Below are positions 16,325-24,190 of a stretch of DNA of 64,000 nucleotides, in pieces. Every line of letters starts with the position of its first letter. Position 1 is the first letter of the stretch. The DNA is from CAYRTV01 sp964505785 (GTDB lineage: Bacteria > Acidobacteriota > Aminicenantia > Aminicenantales > Aminicenantaceae). A program made the position numbers and the translations under genes. The notes below the pieces were generated by a model, which did not search any database, was not told where the DNA came from, and worked only from the letters and a program-made list of their open reading frames with translations. The DNA lies in NCBI GenBank assembly GCA_964505785.1, contig CAZDJZ010000003.1:1-64000 (forward strand), given 5' to 3'.

Positions 16325-17790
16325 GTGAAAGAATAACCATAGATCCGATTACCCGTTTGGAAGGACACGGCAAAATCGAGATATTTCTTGATGACAGCGG
16401 GAATGTCGACCGCGCTATTCTGCAGATTCCCGAACTGCGCGGATTTGAACAGTTTGCCGTCGGCCGTCCTGTAGAAGAAATGCCCCGTATTACACCCCGC
16501 ATCTGCGGGGTCTGTCCAACGGCCCATCATATGGCCGCGACCAAGGCTGCCGATGCGGTGTATCATGTCGAACCGCCGCCGGCCGGAAGAATGATCCGGG
16601 AGCTGATTTACAACGCTTTTCAATTCGAGGATCATACCCTTCACTTCTTTTTCCTGGGAGGCCCGGACTTTGTTGTCGGGCCGCAAGCTCCTGCGGGACA
16701 AAGAAACATTCTCGGCGTCATCGGCGCTGTCGGGGAAGAAGCCGGCTTAAAGGTGATCAAGGCCCGTCGGCAGGCAAGGGACATGATCAACCATCTTGGA
16801 GGCAAAATTATTCATCCGGTATGCGGTTTGCCCGGAGGGGTATCCAAGGGCCTGGATGAAGAACACCGCCTTGAATTCCTGGAACAGGCAAAAGATATCG
16901 TGGAATTCGCCAAGTTTTCCCTCCAGGTTTTTGACGACATCGTGCTGAAAAATGAAGAATATGTGGGACTCGTCACCGGAGATGCCTATCAGATAGAAAC
17001 CTATTACATGGGCCTGGTCGATGATAGCAACAAAGTGAACTTTTATGACGGGGATATCCGGGTTGTTGACCCCAGCGGAAAAGAATTCTCAAAATTCAAT
17101 GCCAAGGATTATCTTGAACACATTTCCGAACATGTCGAGCCCTGGACATATATTAAATTCCCCTTCTTGAAAAAAGTGGGATGGAACGGTTTTACTGAAG
17201 GCAAAGACAGCGGCGTTTACCGCGTTGCTCCTCTTGCCCGGCTCAATGCTTCCGACGGAATGGCCACACCTCAAGCTCAGGAAGCCTACGAAAAAATGTA
17301 TGAAGTCCTGGGAGGAAAACCTTCCCATCATACTCTCGCTTTCCACTGGGCACGCCTGATTGAAGCCCTTCAAGCAGCGGAAAAGATGGTCGAACTACTG
17401 GAAAACAAAGACATCACCAATCCCAAAATCAGGAATATTCCTACGGAAAAACCGGACGAAGGAGTGGGTGTTGTGGAAGCCCCCCGGGGAACCTTGTTCC
17501 ACCACTATAAAACAGATGAAAAGGGTATCATTCAAGAAGCCAACCTGATTGTCGCTACAGTGAATAATGCCGCAGCCATCAACATGTCCATCGAAAAAGC
17601 CGCCAAATCATTTATCAAGGATGGAAAAGTCGACGAAGGACTGCTGAATATGGCGGAAATGGGATTCCGTCCCTATGACCCCTGCCATGCCTGCGGCACA
17701 CATTGCCTGCCTGGAGATATGCCCCTGATCGTCAACATTTACAATAAAGAAGGAAAACTAGTAGACCAGTTGAAGCGAAACAGGCGTTAG
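16321..17790 (+). CDS. mvhA: [NiFe] hydrogenase large subunit (MvhA-like, group 3c)
   Basis: 489 aa. Nickel-ligating motifs RICGVCPTAHH (from residue 60) and DPCHACGTH (about 453-461) are intact. About 28 residues follow the last His, the expected tail removed by a maturation protease. Together with MvhG and MvhD it is a group 3c, Hdr-associated hydrogenase. Last gene before a strong terminator. The stand-alone protease at 33519 is a candidate processing enzyme. Confidence 0.93.
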   Translation: MSERITIDPITRLEGHGKIEIFLDDSGNVDRAILQIPELRGFEQFAVGRPVEEMPRITPRICGVCPTAHHMAATKAADAVYHVEPPPAGRMIRELIYNAFQFEDHTLHFFFLGGPDFVVGPQAPAGQRNILGVIGAVGEEAGLKVIKARRQARDMINHLGGKIIHPVCGLPGGVSKGLDEEHRLEFLEQAKDIVEFAKFSLQVFDDIVLKNEEYVGLVTGDAYQIETYYMGLVDDSNKVNFYDGDIRVVDPSGKEFSKFNAKDYLEHISEHVEPWTYIKFPFLKKVGWNGFTEGKDSGVYRVAPLARLNASDGMATPQAQEAYEKMYEVLGGKPSHHTLAFHWARLIEALQAAEKMVELLENKDITNPKIRNIPTEKPDEGVGVVEAPRGTLFHHYKTDEKGIIQEANLIVATVNNAAAINMSIEKAAKSFIKDGKVDEGLLNMAEMGFRPYDPCHACGTHCLPGDMPLIVNIYNKEGKLVDQLKRNRR

Positions 17791-17833
17791 TGAACCCGTT
17801 ACTCTTATTGACCGGCTTAAAATATTAAAAAGG

Positions 17834-17863
17834 GCCCGCTGAAATTCAGCGGGCTTTTTTTTT
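17834..17863 (+). terminator. intrinsic terminator after the Hdr-Hnd-Mvh cluster
   Basis: GC-rich stem GCCCGCTG (17834-17841) pairs with CAGCGGGC (17847-17854), followed by nine Ts. It separates the cluster from the sensor kinase gene that starts 15 bases later. Confidence 0.93.
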
Positions 17864-17878
17864 ACAGAAAAAGTTTAA

Positions 17879-19873
17879 ATGGAAACACCACATTTTTCTT
17901 TGCGAAAAAAAATCATCCTGAGTTTTCTGCTTGTCATTTTATTCGGCGGCATTGTCTCGCTTTTTCTGGGATACCGGCTGGTAAGGAATACTCTCATTTC
18001 CCAGGCTCAAAACAAGGTCAAGCACGACTTATCCGCTGCCTGGATGGTCTTTAATGAAAAACTCAATGATATAAAAGAAATCATTTCATTAACTGCGGTA
18101 CGGGAAGAAATACAACGCACTCTGGAAAGCGGGAACCCGCAGGAAGCTTTTAAATATTTAAGTCAAATCCGGCGGGAATATGATTTGGATATACTCAACC
18201 TCACGGATTCGGAAGGGAAGGTCATGGTCCGCACCCGTAATCCCGACATTTACGGAGACGACCAGTCCGGCGACCCCATGATTCAATGGGCTGTACAGGG
18301 CGGAACTGTTTCAAATCCTCAAATCATGCCCCAAAACGAGCTGGAAAAGGAAGGCGCAGAACTGGCGAAGCAGGCCGCCATCAAAATCGTCTCCACCCCA
18401 AACTCCTCAGCCGCCACTCAAAGCCATGTGCTCAGCGGACTGGTACTGAAAGCCGCTGCTCCGGTCCGGGGAAACAATGACCGCATTCTCGGAGTGCTCT
18501 ACGGCGGCGTTCTGCTTAACCGCAACTACGAAATCGTCGACCGGATTAAAGAAACCGTTTATAAAGAAGAAAAATACCAGGGCCGGGAAATCGGAACGGC
18601 CACGATCTTCCAAAATGACTTAAGGATATCCACGAATGTAAAAAATAAGGACGGGAGCCGTGCCATCGGCACCCTTATCTCCGAAGATGTCAAGAAAACC
18701 GTTCTCCAGAAAGAACAATCATGGATTGACCGCGCCTTTGTGGTGAATGACTGGTATATAACAGCCTATGAACCTATAAAAAATATTCAAAGCCAAAACA
18801 TTGGGATTCTGTATGTCGGGATGCTGGAAAAGCCGTATATCGATACCACTAACCGGGTTATGGGCACGTTTGCCCTGCTTGCCGGGGCGTGTGTTATCCT
18901 CTTGCTTATCCTGCTGGACTTTTCGACCAAAAGAATTATCCATCCCTTACTTGATATGGTAAAAGCTACAGAAAAAATCGCCCAGGGTGACCTTTCCCAT
19001 CAAGTTACTGTAGAGTCTAATGATGAAATCGGTTATCTGGCCGACTCATTCAATAAAATGACTGTGGACTTGAAAACCGCGAATCATAAGCTCTTGGAAT
19101 GGGGAAAAACCTTGGAAAAAAAAGTAGATGAAAGGACCAAGGAATTAACTGAAATGCACGCCCACCTCATTCAATCTGAAAAACTTGCTTCCCTTGGAAA
19201 ATTGGCGGCGGGCGTTGCGCATGAAATCAATAATCCCCTTGGGGGAATCCTAATTTACAGCCACCTGCTCCTGGAAGATATGGATAAAAGCGATGTCAAT
19301 TATGACAACCTCAAAAAAATCGTCAAAGAAACCACCCGATGCAAGGATATAGTCAAGGGGCTGCTGGATTTCGCGCGCCCTAAAGAGCCGGAAACAACCG
19401 CTGTCAATGTCAATGATGTGGTGGAAAACGCCATGTCGATTATTGAAAGCCAGGCACTCTTCCAAAATATTGATATTCAAAAAGAATATGCGCCCAACCC
19501 GCCTAAAATCACAGCCGATGCCTCTCAGCTCCATCAAGTTTTTATCAATATTATTCTGAATGCGGCAGAGGCGATGCAGGGAAACGGCACTCTGACCATC
19601 AGAACCTTTCTGGATAAAGAAAAAAAGAATATTAATGTTCAGTTTTCCGATACAGGACCCGGTATCGACAATGAGATCAAGGCCCGGCTTTTTGAGCCGT
19701 TTTTCACAACTAAAGAAGTAGGAAAGGGAACGGGGCTGGGATTAGCCATCAGTTACAGTTTGATCCGAAAACACCAGGGCAGCATCCACGTTGAGAGCCA
19801 GGTGGGGAAAGGCTCGACGTTCACGGTAAGGCTCCCTATCCAGACACAGGGCTCTGACACAAACCATGAATGA
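17879..19873 (+). CDS. Cache-domain sensor histidine kinase (first paralogue)
   Basis: 664 aa. A transmembrane helix (about 13-33), an extracytoplasmic single-Cache-like sensor (about 40-320), a second helix (about 328-348), HAMP, then HisKA with the phospho-acceptor in GVAHEINNPL (His448) and a C-terminal HATPase with FSDTGPGI, FEPFFTTK and GTGLGLAISYS. It overlaps the sigma-54 regulator by 8 bases, so the two are a cognate pair. It is strongly similar along its length to the kinase at 35020, implying duplication. Starts 15 bases after the terminator with only a weak ribosome site. Ligand unknown; small organic acids are typical for Cache domains. Confidence 0.9.
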   Translation: METPHFSLRKKIILSFLLVILFGGIVSLFLGYRLVRNTLISQAQNKVKHDLSAAWMVFNEKLNDIKEIISLTAVREEIQRTLESGNPQEAFKYLSQIRREYDLDILNLTDSEGKVMVRTRNPDIYGDDQSGDPMIQWAVQGGTVSNPQIMPQNELEKEGAELAKQAAIKIVSTPNSSAATQSHVLSGLVLKAAAPVRGNNDRILGVLYGGVLLNRNYEIVDRIKETVYKEEKYQGREIGTATIFQNDLRISTNVKNKDGSRAIGTLISEDVKKTVLQKEQSWIDRAFVVNDWYITAYEPIKNIQSQNIGILYVGMLEKPYIDTTNRVMGTFALLAGACVILLLILLDFSTKRIIHPLLDMVKATEKIAQGDLSHQVTVESNDEIGYLADSFNKMTVDLKTANHKLLEWGKTLEKKVDERTKELTEMHAHLIQSEKLASLGKLAAGVAHEINNPLGGILIYSHLLLEDMDKSDVNYDNLKKIVKETTRCKDIVKGLLDFARPKEPETTAVNVNDVVENAMSIIESQALFQNIDIQKEYAPNPPKITADASQLHQVFINIILNAAEAMQGNGTLTIRTFLDKEKKNINVQFSDTGPGIDNEIKARLFEPFFTTKEVGKGTGLGLAISYSLIRKHQGSIHVESQVGKGSTFTVRLPIQTQGSDTNHE

Positions 19874-21227
19874 CAAAACCCATATTCTAATCATCGATGA
19901 TGAAGAAGCCATCCGGGATTCGTGTACCCAGGTGCTGCAGCGTGCAGGCTATCATGTGGATACAGCCGTGGATGGACACGAGGGATTGAAAAAATTCAAA
20001 AAGACCCAAGTGGATGTGGTCCTGCTGGATTTAAAGCTTCCCGGCTGGCATGGACTTAAAGTCCTGAAAAAGATAAAACAGGCCGCTCCTGAAATCCCGG
20101 TCATCATTATCACCGGATTCGCCTCTATTGAATCTGCAGTCGACACCATAAAACAAGGAGCTTATGATTACCTTGCTAAACCGTTCAGTCCTGAAGAACT
20201 CAGAGTTATGGTGAAAAAAGCCCTGGCCGGGAAAGAATCAAGGGAAGAATTTCCATCACAGACCGAAGATGGATTCGAAGACTTTGATATGGTTATCGGC
20301 CAAAGCCGGGAAATGGCCAAAGTCGTTGATATTGTTAAACGTGTCAGCACCACCGAAAGCACAGTACTGGTGACCGGAGAAAGCGGAACCGGGAAAGAGC
20401 TTCTGGCCCAGGAAATCCACAAACACAGCTTGCGCCGCAACGCCCCTTTTGTGGTGGTCGATTGCGGCGCCCTGGTTGAAACTCTGTTTGAAAGTGAACT
20501 GTTCGGGCATGTCAAGGGATCATTCACCGGAGCACATGAAACAAAACACGGACGTTTTGAAGTAGCCAACGGCGGAACAATTTTTCTGGATGAAATCAGC
20601 AATATCGGCATGAACATTCAAGCTAAACTCCTGCGGGTCATCCAGGAGCGTGAGGTTACCCGGATCGGCAGCAATAAGCCTATCAAGGTGGATGTGCGCA
20701 TTCTGGCAGCCACAAATGTCAGCCTGGCGGAATGCGTAGGCAAGGGAGAATTCCGGGAGGACTTATTTTACCGCTTGAGCGTTGTTCCTCTCCACATACC
20801 TCCGCTGCGTGACCGGAAGAAGGACATTCCGCATTTGGTCAAGCACTTTTTACAGAAGTATAATCAGAAGGCCATGAAAAGGATTCAAGGTGTTTCCGCA
20901 GACGCGATGAAGGCATTGATGGAGTATGATTGGCCGGGTAATATCCGGGAGCTGGAAAATACGATTGAACGCGCTGTGGTCTTATCAATAAGCGATGAAA
21001 TTAATTTACAGGACTTGATCTATCACGGAATCGGCTCCGCTCAATCTTTTCTCCCTTCAACAGGGGACCATTATAAATCTTTGAAAAACATGGAAAAAGA
21101 TTATATCCGGGCTGTCCTGCGGGCTCAGCATGGGAACAAAAGCAAAACCGCCCGGATTCTCGAAATTGACAGGAAAACTCTCCACGCTAAAATAAAAAAA
21201 TATAAAATAAAGACAGATGGTAGGTGA
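19866..21227 (+). CDS. NtrC-family sigma-54 response regulator
   Basis: 453 aa. Receiver domain with Asp in VVLLDLKLPG, then an AAA+ domain with Walker A GESGTGKE, GSFTGA (the sigma-54 contact loop, Ser for Ala), Walker B GGTIFLDEI and the arginine-finger region REDLFYRL. A Fis-type helix-turn-helix ends the protein (NKSKTARILEIDRKTLHAKI). It activates sigma-54 promoters. The matched palindromes and -24/-12 promoters at 21245-21375 and 26255-26400 are its likely targets. Confidence 0.93.
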   Translation: MNDKTHILIIDDEEAIRDSCTQVLQRAGYHVDTAVDGHEGLKKFKKTQVDVVLLDLKLPGWHGLKVLKKIKQAAPEIPVIIITGFASIESAVDTIKQGAYDYLAKPFSPEELRVMVKKALAGKESREEFPSQTEDGFEDFDMVIGQSREMAKVVDIVKRVSTTESTVLVTGESGTGKELLAQEIHKHSLRRNAPFVVVDCGALVETLFESELFGHVKGSFTGAHETKHGRFEVANGGTIFLDEISNIGMNIQAKLLRVIQEREVTRIGSNKPIKVDVRILAATNVSLAECVGKGEFREDLFYRLSVVPLHIPPLRDRKKDIPHLVKHFLQKYNQKAMKRIQGVSADAMKALMEYDWPGNIRELENTIERAVVLSISDEINLQDLIYHGIGSAQSFLPSTGDHYKSLKNMEKDYIRAVLRAQHGNKSKTARILEIDRKTLHAKIKKYKIKTDGR

Positions 21228-21244
21228 AAAAATAACCACCACCT

Positions 21245-21261
21245 GTGGAAATTTTACCCAC
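21245..21261 (-). promoter_or_regulatory. putative upstream activator site for the sigma-54 regulator (site 1)
   Basis: Minus strand GTGGGTAAAATTTCCAC, an imperfect palindrome 15/17 identical to site 2 at 26255-26271. It lies about 110 bases upstream of the -24/-12 promoter at 21361, the usual enhancer distance. Confidence 0.6.
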
Positions 21262-21360
21262 TTTTCTGCTTGATCTCTCACATCAAAATAATCGCTGATA
21301 CTATTTTCTTTTTTTTCAGCAAGATAAATTCTTAAAAAAAAACATTTTTTCTGCGTCGGT

Positions 21361-21375
21361 AGGCATAGAATTTGC
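21361..21375 (+). promoter_or_regulatory. sigma-54 type -24/-12 promoter for the 3b hydrogenase operon
   Basis: AGGCAT-N5-TTGC has GG and GC 12 bases apart, the required spacing. The -24 box is weaker than consensus. It lies about 95 bases upstream of the beta-subunit gene. Confidence 0.55.
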
Positions 21376-21469
21376 ATACTACATATAAGTCGTGTTGCGT
21401 TAGTATGCCAGCAACGACATGAATTCATATTCTTCAATAAGGAAATCATGTGATCAAAGGATGTGTTAA

Positions 21470-22543
21470 ATGAAGATTGTAAAAATTAAGAAGGAAAATC
21501 TGTTTCCCTTTTTGGAAGCTGTTTCCAAAGGAGCCGATCTCTGGGCGCCGGTAAAAACGAAGTCCGACAAATATGCCTTTGAGATCATCAAAGATTACCA
21601 GGATATTGAACTGGACTATAACCGCACCATTATTCCCCCAAGAAAAATAATACTGCCTCCCTCCCTTCAAATGTTTGAAGCCATCGGAACCGAATACAAG
21701 CCTGACTTTTCCCATGTTACAAAAAAGATTATTTTCGGAATCCATCCCTGCGACATTCACGGCCTGAACATCATGGATAAATTTTATAACCATGCCTATT
21801 ATGATCCCTATTACATGGATGCAAGAAAGAACACCTTGATCCTGGGCCATTCCTGCTGGCCGGATGAAAATTGCCTCTGTAAATCCACCCGTACACACAT
21901 CGTTAAAGACGGTTATGACTTATTTTTCAGCGCTCTGGAAAAAGACTATATGGTATGGATCGGATCCAGCCGCGGTGATGACCTTATTCGTACTGCACCT
22001 GAGTTGTTTGATGAAGAAATTCAGCCGGAAGATATCGAAGAGTACCAGAACTGGAGTGAAGAACGGGACGAAGCATTTCAGGCGGAAATCAATTTTGACG
22101 CCATGCCCGACATGATGGAACTGAAATACAATGACCCGGTTTGGGAAGAAGTCGGCAATGCATGTCTGGCTTGCGGCTCCTGCACGAATGTCTGCCCCAC
22201 CTGCAACTGCTATAATGTGATCGACCGGCCGGATTTATCCGGACAGAAATCTTCCATTCTCCGCTGCTGGGATGCATGCACTCTGGAAAATTATTCCGAA
22301 GTCGCAGGCGGAGAGGATTTCCGTGAAGCCCGGTCCTCCCGGTTGAAACTCTGGTACACCCATAAACTGCAGGCCTACATATCCAAGTATGGAAACCCGG
22401 CTTGTGTGGGATGCGGCCGATGTGCTGCGACCTGTCCGGTTGATATCAATGTCCTGACAGTCGGGAAAGCCTTGGAAGGGGAACCGGTTGACTGTTACTG
22501 GAAGCGTCTTAACGCCAAAATGACTCAAGAGGTGACCAAATGA
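21470..22543 (+). CDS. hydB: group 3b hydrogenase beta subunit (iron-sulfur)
   Basis: 357 aa. Residues about 85-130 contain IFGIHPCDIHGLNIMD, typical of sulfhydrogenase beta subunits. C-terminal ferredoxin motifs are CLACGSCTNVCPTCNCY and CVGCGRCAATCPVDINV. It carries electrons between the gamma diaphorase and the delta/alpha hydrogenase module. First gene of a beta-gamma-delta-alpha operon, overlapping the next gene by 4 bases. Long leader behind a sigma-54 promoter. Confidence 0.9.
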   Translation: MKIVKIKKENLFPFLEAVSKGADLWAPVKTKSDKYAFEIIKDYQDIELDYNRTIIPPRKIILPPSLQMFEAIGTEYKPDFSHVTKKIIFGIHPCDIHGLNIMDKFYNHAYYDPYYMDARKNTLILGHSCWPDENCLCKSTRTHIVKDGYDLFFSALEKDYMVWIGSSRGDDLIRTAPELFDEEIQPEDIEEYQNWSEERDEAFQAEINFDAMPDMMELKYNDPVWEEVGNACLACGSCTNVCPTCNCYNVIDRPDLSGQKSSILRCWDACTLENYSEVAGGEDFREARSSRLKLWYTHKLQAYISKYGNPACVGCGRCAATCPVDINVLTVGKALEGEPVDCYWKRLNAKMTQEVTK

Positions 22544-23400
22544 CCACCGAAAATAAATGTTTCCAAGAATCCAATCCCTTTATTCCAGTTCCGGCCAGAA
22601 TTGTCCGGACTTACCCCTTGACAGAAGATGTTAATTTTTTCCAGGTCCGCATCGCGGATATGGATAAAGCCTTGTCGTTCAGGTATAAAATCGGACAATT
22701 CGCTATGATTTCCGTCCTGGGTGCAGGCGAAGCTCCCTTTTCCATTTCCTCGACTCCCTCGCGGCCGGGATTATTAGAATTCTGCATTCGGAAAGCCGGG
22801 ACCGTAACGGACGCACTTTTTCGAATGAAAGAAAATGATGTTATCGGATTGAGAGGCCCTTGCGGGAACGGCTTCCCTCTGGAGCGAATGAAGGGCAAGG
22901 ATATCTTGATCGTAATGGGCGGCCTGGGTGCAGCCCCGCTTCGCTCGGTTCTTCTCTACTGTCTGGATAACCGCGATCAATTCGGACGGGTCATTCTCCT
23001 CCACGGAGCCAAACGTCCCGCTGAAATGCTGCTGCGGGATGAATTTTTTTCTTTGAAAAGAAGAGAAGACCTGGAATGTGAATTAACGGTCGATCAAGAT
23101 GATACCGGAAAATGGGCCGAAAACACGGGAGTTGTCACCACCCTGTTTCCAAAGATCAAAAACCTGAATCCTGAAAATACCTTCGGTTTGGTGTGCGGAC
23201 CGCCGGTTATGTATAAATTCGTGCTGCAGGAAATGCTGAATATTAAGATTCCCAAGGATCAAATACTTATGACACTTGAGAGACGAATGAAATGCGGAGT
23301 GGGCAAATGCGGTCACTGCGCGATCGATTATATTTACACCTGCCTGGACGGACCTGTGTTCACATACTGGGATGTCACTCACATGCGGGAGCTCATCTAA
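22540..23400 (+). CDS. hydG: group 3b hydrogenase gamma subunit (FAD/NAD(P)-binding)
   Basis: 286 aa. Ferredoxin-NADP reductase fold: FAD-binding barrel (YKIGQFAMISV, PFSISSTPS), NAD(P) domain (IVMGGLGAAPLRSVL, VCGPPVMYKFV) and a C-terminal [2Fe-2S] motif MKCGVGKCGHCAIDYIYTC. It oxidises or reduces NAD(P)H for the hydrogenase. Name hydG is used in the sulfhydrogenase sense and must not be confused with the [FeFe] maturase. Confidence 0.9.
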   Translation: MTTENKCFQESNPFIPVPARIVRTYPLTEDVNFFQVRIADMDKALSFRYKIGQFAMISVLGAGEAPFSISSTPSRPGLLEFCIRKAGTVTDALFRMKENDVIGLRGPCGNGFPLERMKGKDILIVMGGLGAAPLRSVLLYCLDNRDQFGRVILLHGAKRPAEMLLRDEFFSLKRREDLECELTVDQDDTGKWAENTGVVTTLFPKIKNLNPENTFGLVCGPPVMYKFVLQEMLNIKIPKDQILMTLERRMKCGVGKCGHCAIDYIYTCLDGPVFTYWDVTHMRELI

Positions 23401-23410
23401 GGGGGAAAAC

Positions 23411-24190
23411 ATGAGTCAAGACAAATTGAAAATTGGAGTTTACGAATTAACAGGCTGCGCAGGCGATGCCTTGCTTATCCTGGATTGTGAAAAAGAACTG
23501 GTGGATATTTTCAATGCGGTTGATATTCAATCATTTTCAATGGCAACCACTGGAAATATCGACGGAGAACTGGATATCGCCCTGGTGGAAGGATCTGTCA
23601 CTACGGAAAAAGAAATCGAAGAGCTCAAAGATATCCGGGAACGTGCAAAAATTGTCGTGGCTATTGGAATCTGCGCCACCTTAGGCGGGATTCAGGCCAG
23701 GTTTCTTGATCCCAAAGAATGGGAAAAGAATTTTAAAAGCGTTTACGGCGATGTTGATTTTGAATTTAAAGCCGTTCAATCCAAACCCATCGACGCCTAT
23801 ATAAAAGTAGATGCGTACCTTCCGGGCTGTCCCATAAGCAAGGAACAATTCCTGGAATTATTTACCAGGGCGATAAAAGGAAATCCTCCGGAAAATTGGC
23901 CCCGCCCGGTTTGCGTTACCTGCAAATACCGCGGAAACGATTGTCTGCTGAACCGCGGCATCCCCTGCTTGGGACCGCTGACTGAGGACGGATGCGGATG
24001 CGTCTGCCCCAGCTATAATGTTCCATGTTTTGGATGCTGGGGACCCGTTAAAGGTGCTAATCTCACTTCGGAATATTACCTGCTCCAAGAAAAGGGATTT
24101 GACGTCGATGCCGTCAAAAAACGGATGGCCAATTATTCAGGAACCAAGCTGGCTGAGTTTTTTGAGCAGCTTAAAAAGGAGTCAAAATGA
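23411..24190 (+). CDS. hydD: group 3b hydrogenase small (delta) subunit
   Basis: 259 aa from the ATG at 23411, which follows GGGGGAAA; an in-frame upstream extension lacks support. Small-subunit motifs: ELTGCAGDALLILDCEKEL near the start, GICATLGG, LPGCP, and the Cys-rich C-terminus CVTCKYRGNDC, CLGPLTEDGCGCVCP, CFGCWGP. Cytosolic (no Tat signal). Overlaps alpha by 4 bases. Confidence 0.9.
   Translation: MSQDKLKIGVYELTGCAGDALLILDCEKELVDIFNAVDIQSFSMATTGNIDGELDIALVEGSVTTEKEIEELKDIRERAKIVVAIGICATLGGIQARFLDPKEWEKNFKSVYGDVDFEFKAVQSKPIDAYIKVDAYLPGCPISKEQFLELFTRAIKGNPPENWPRPVCVTCKYRGNDCLLNRGIPCLGPLTEDGCGCVCPSYNVPCFGCWGPVKGANLTSEYYLLQEKGFDVDAVKKRMANYSGTKLAEFFEQLKKESK

Noticed and set aside
17830..17880. 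Terminator as part of a riboswitch before the sensor kinase
   Set aside because: Only 90 bases lie between the genes and there is no aptamer-like structure; it is a simple stem followed by a T-run.
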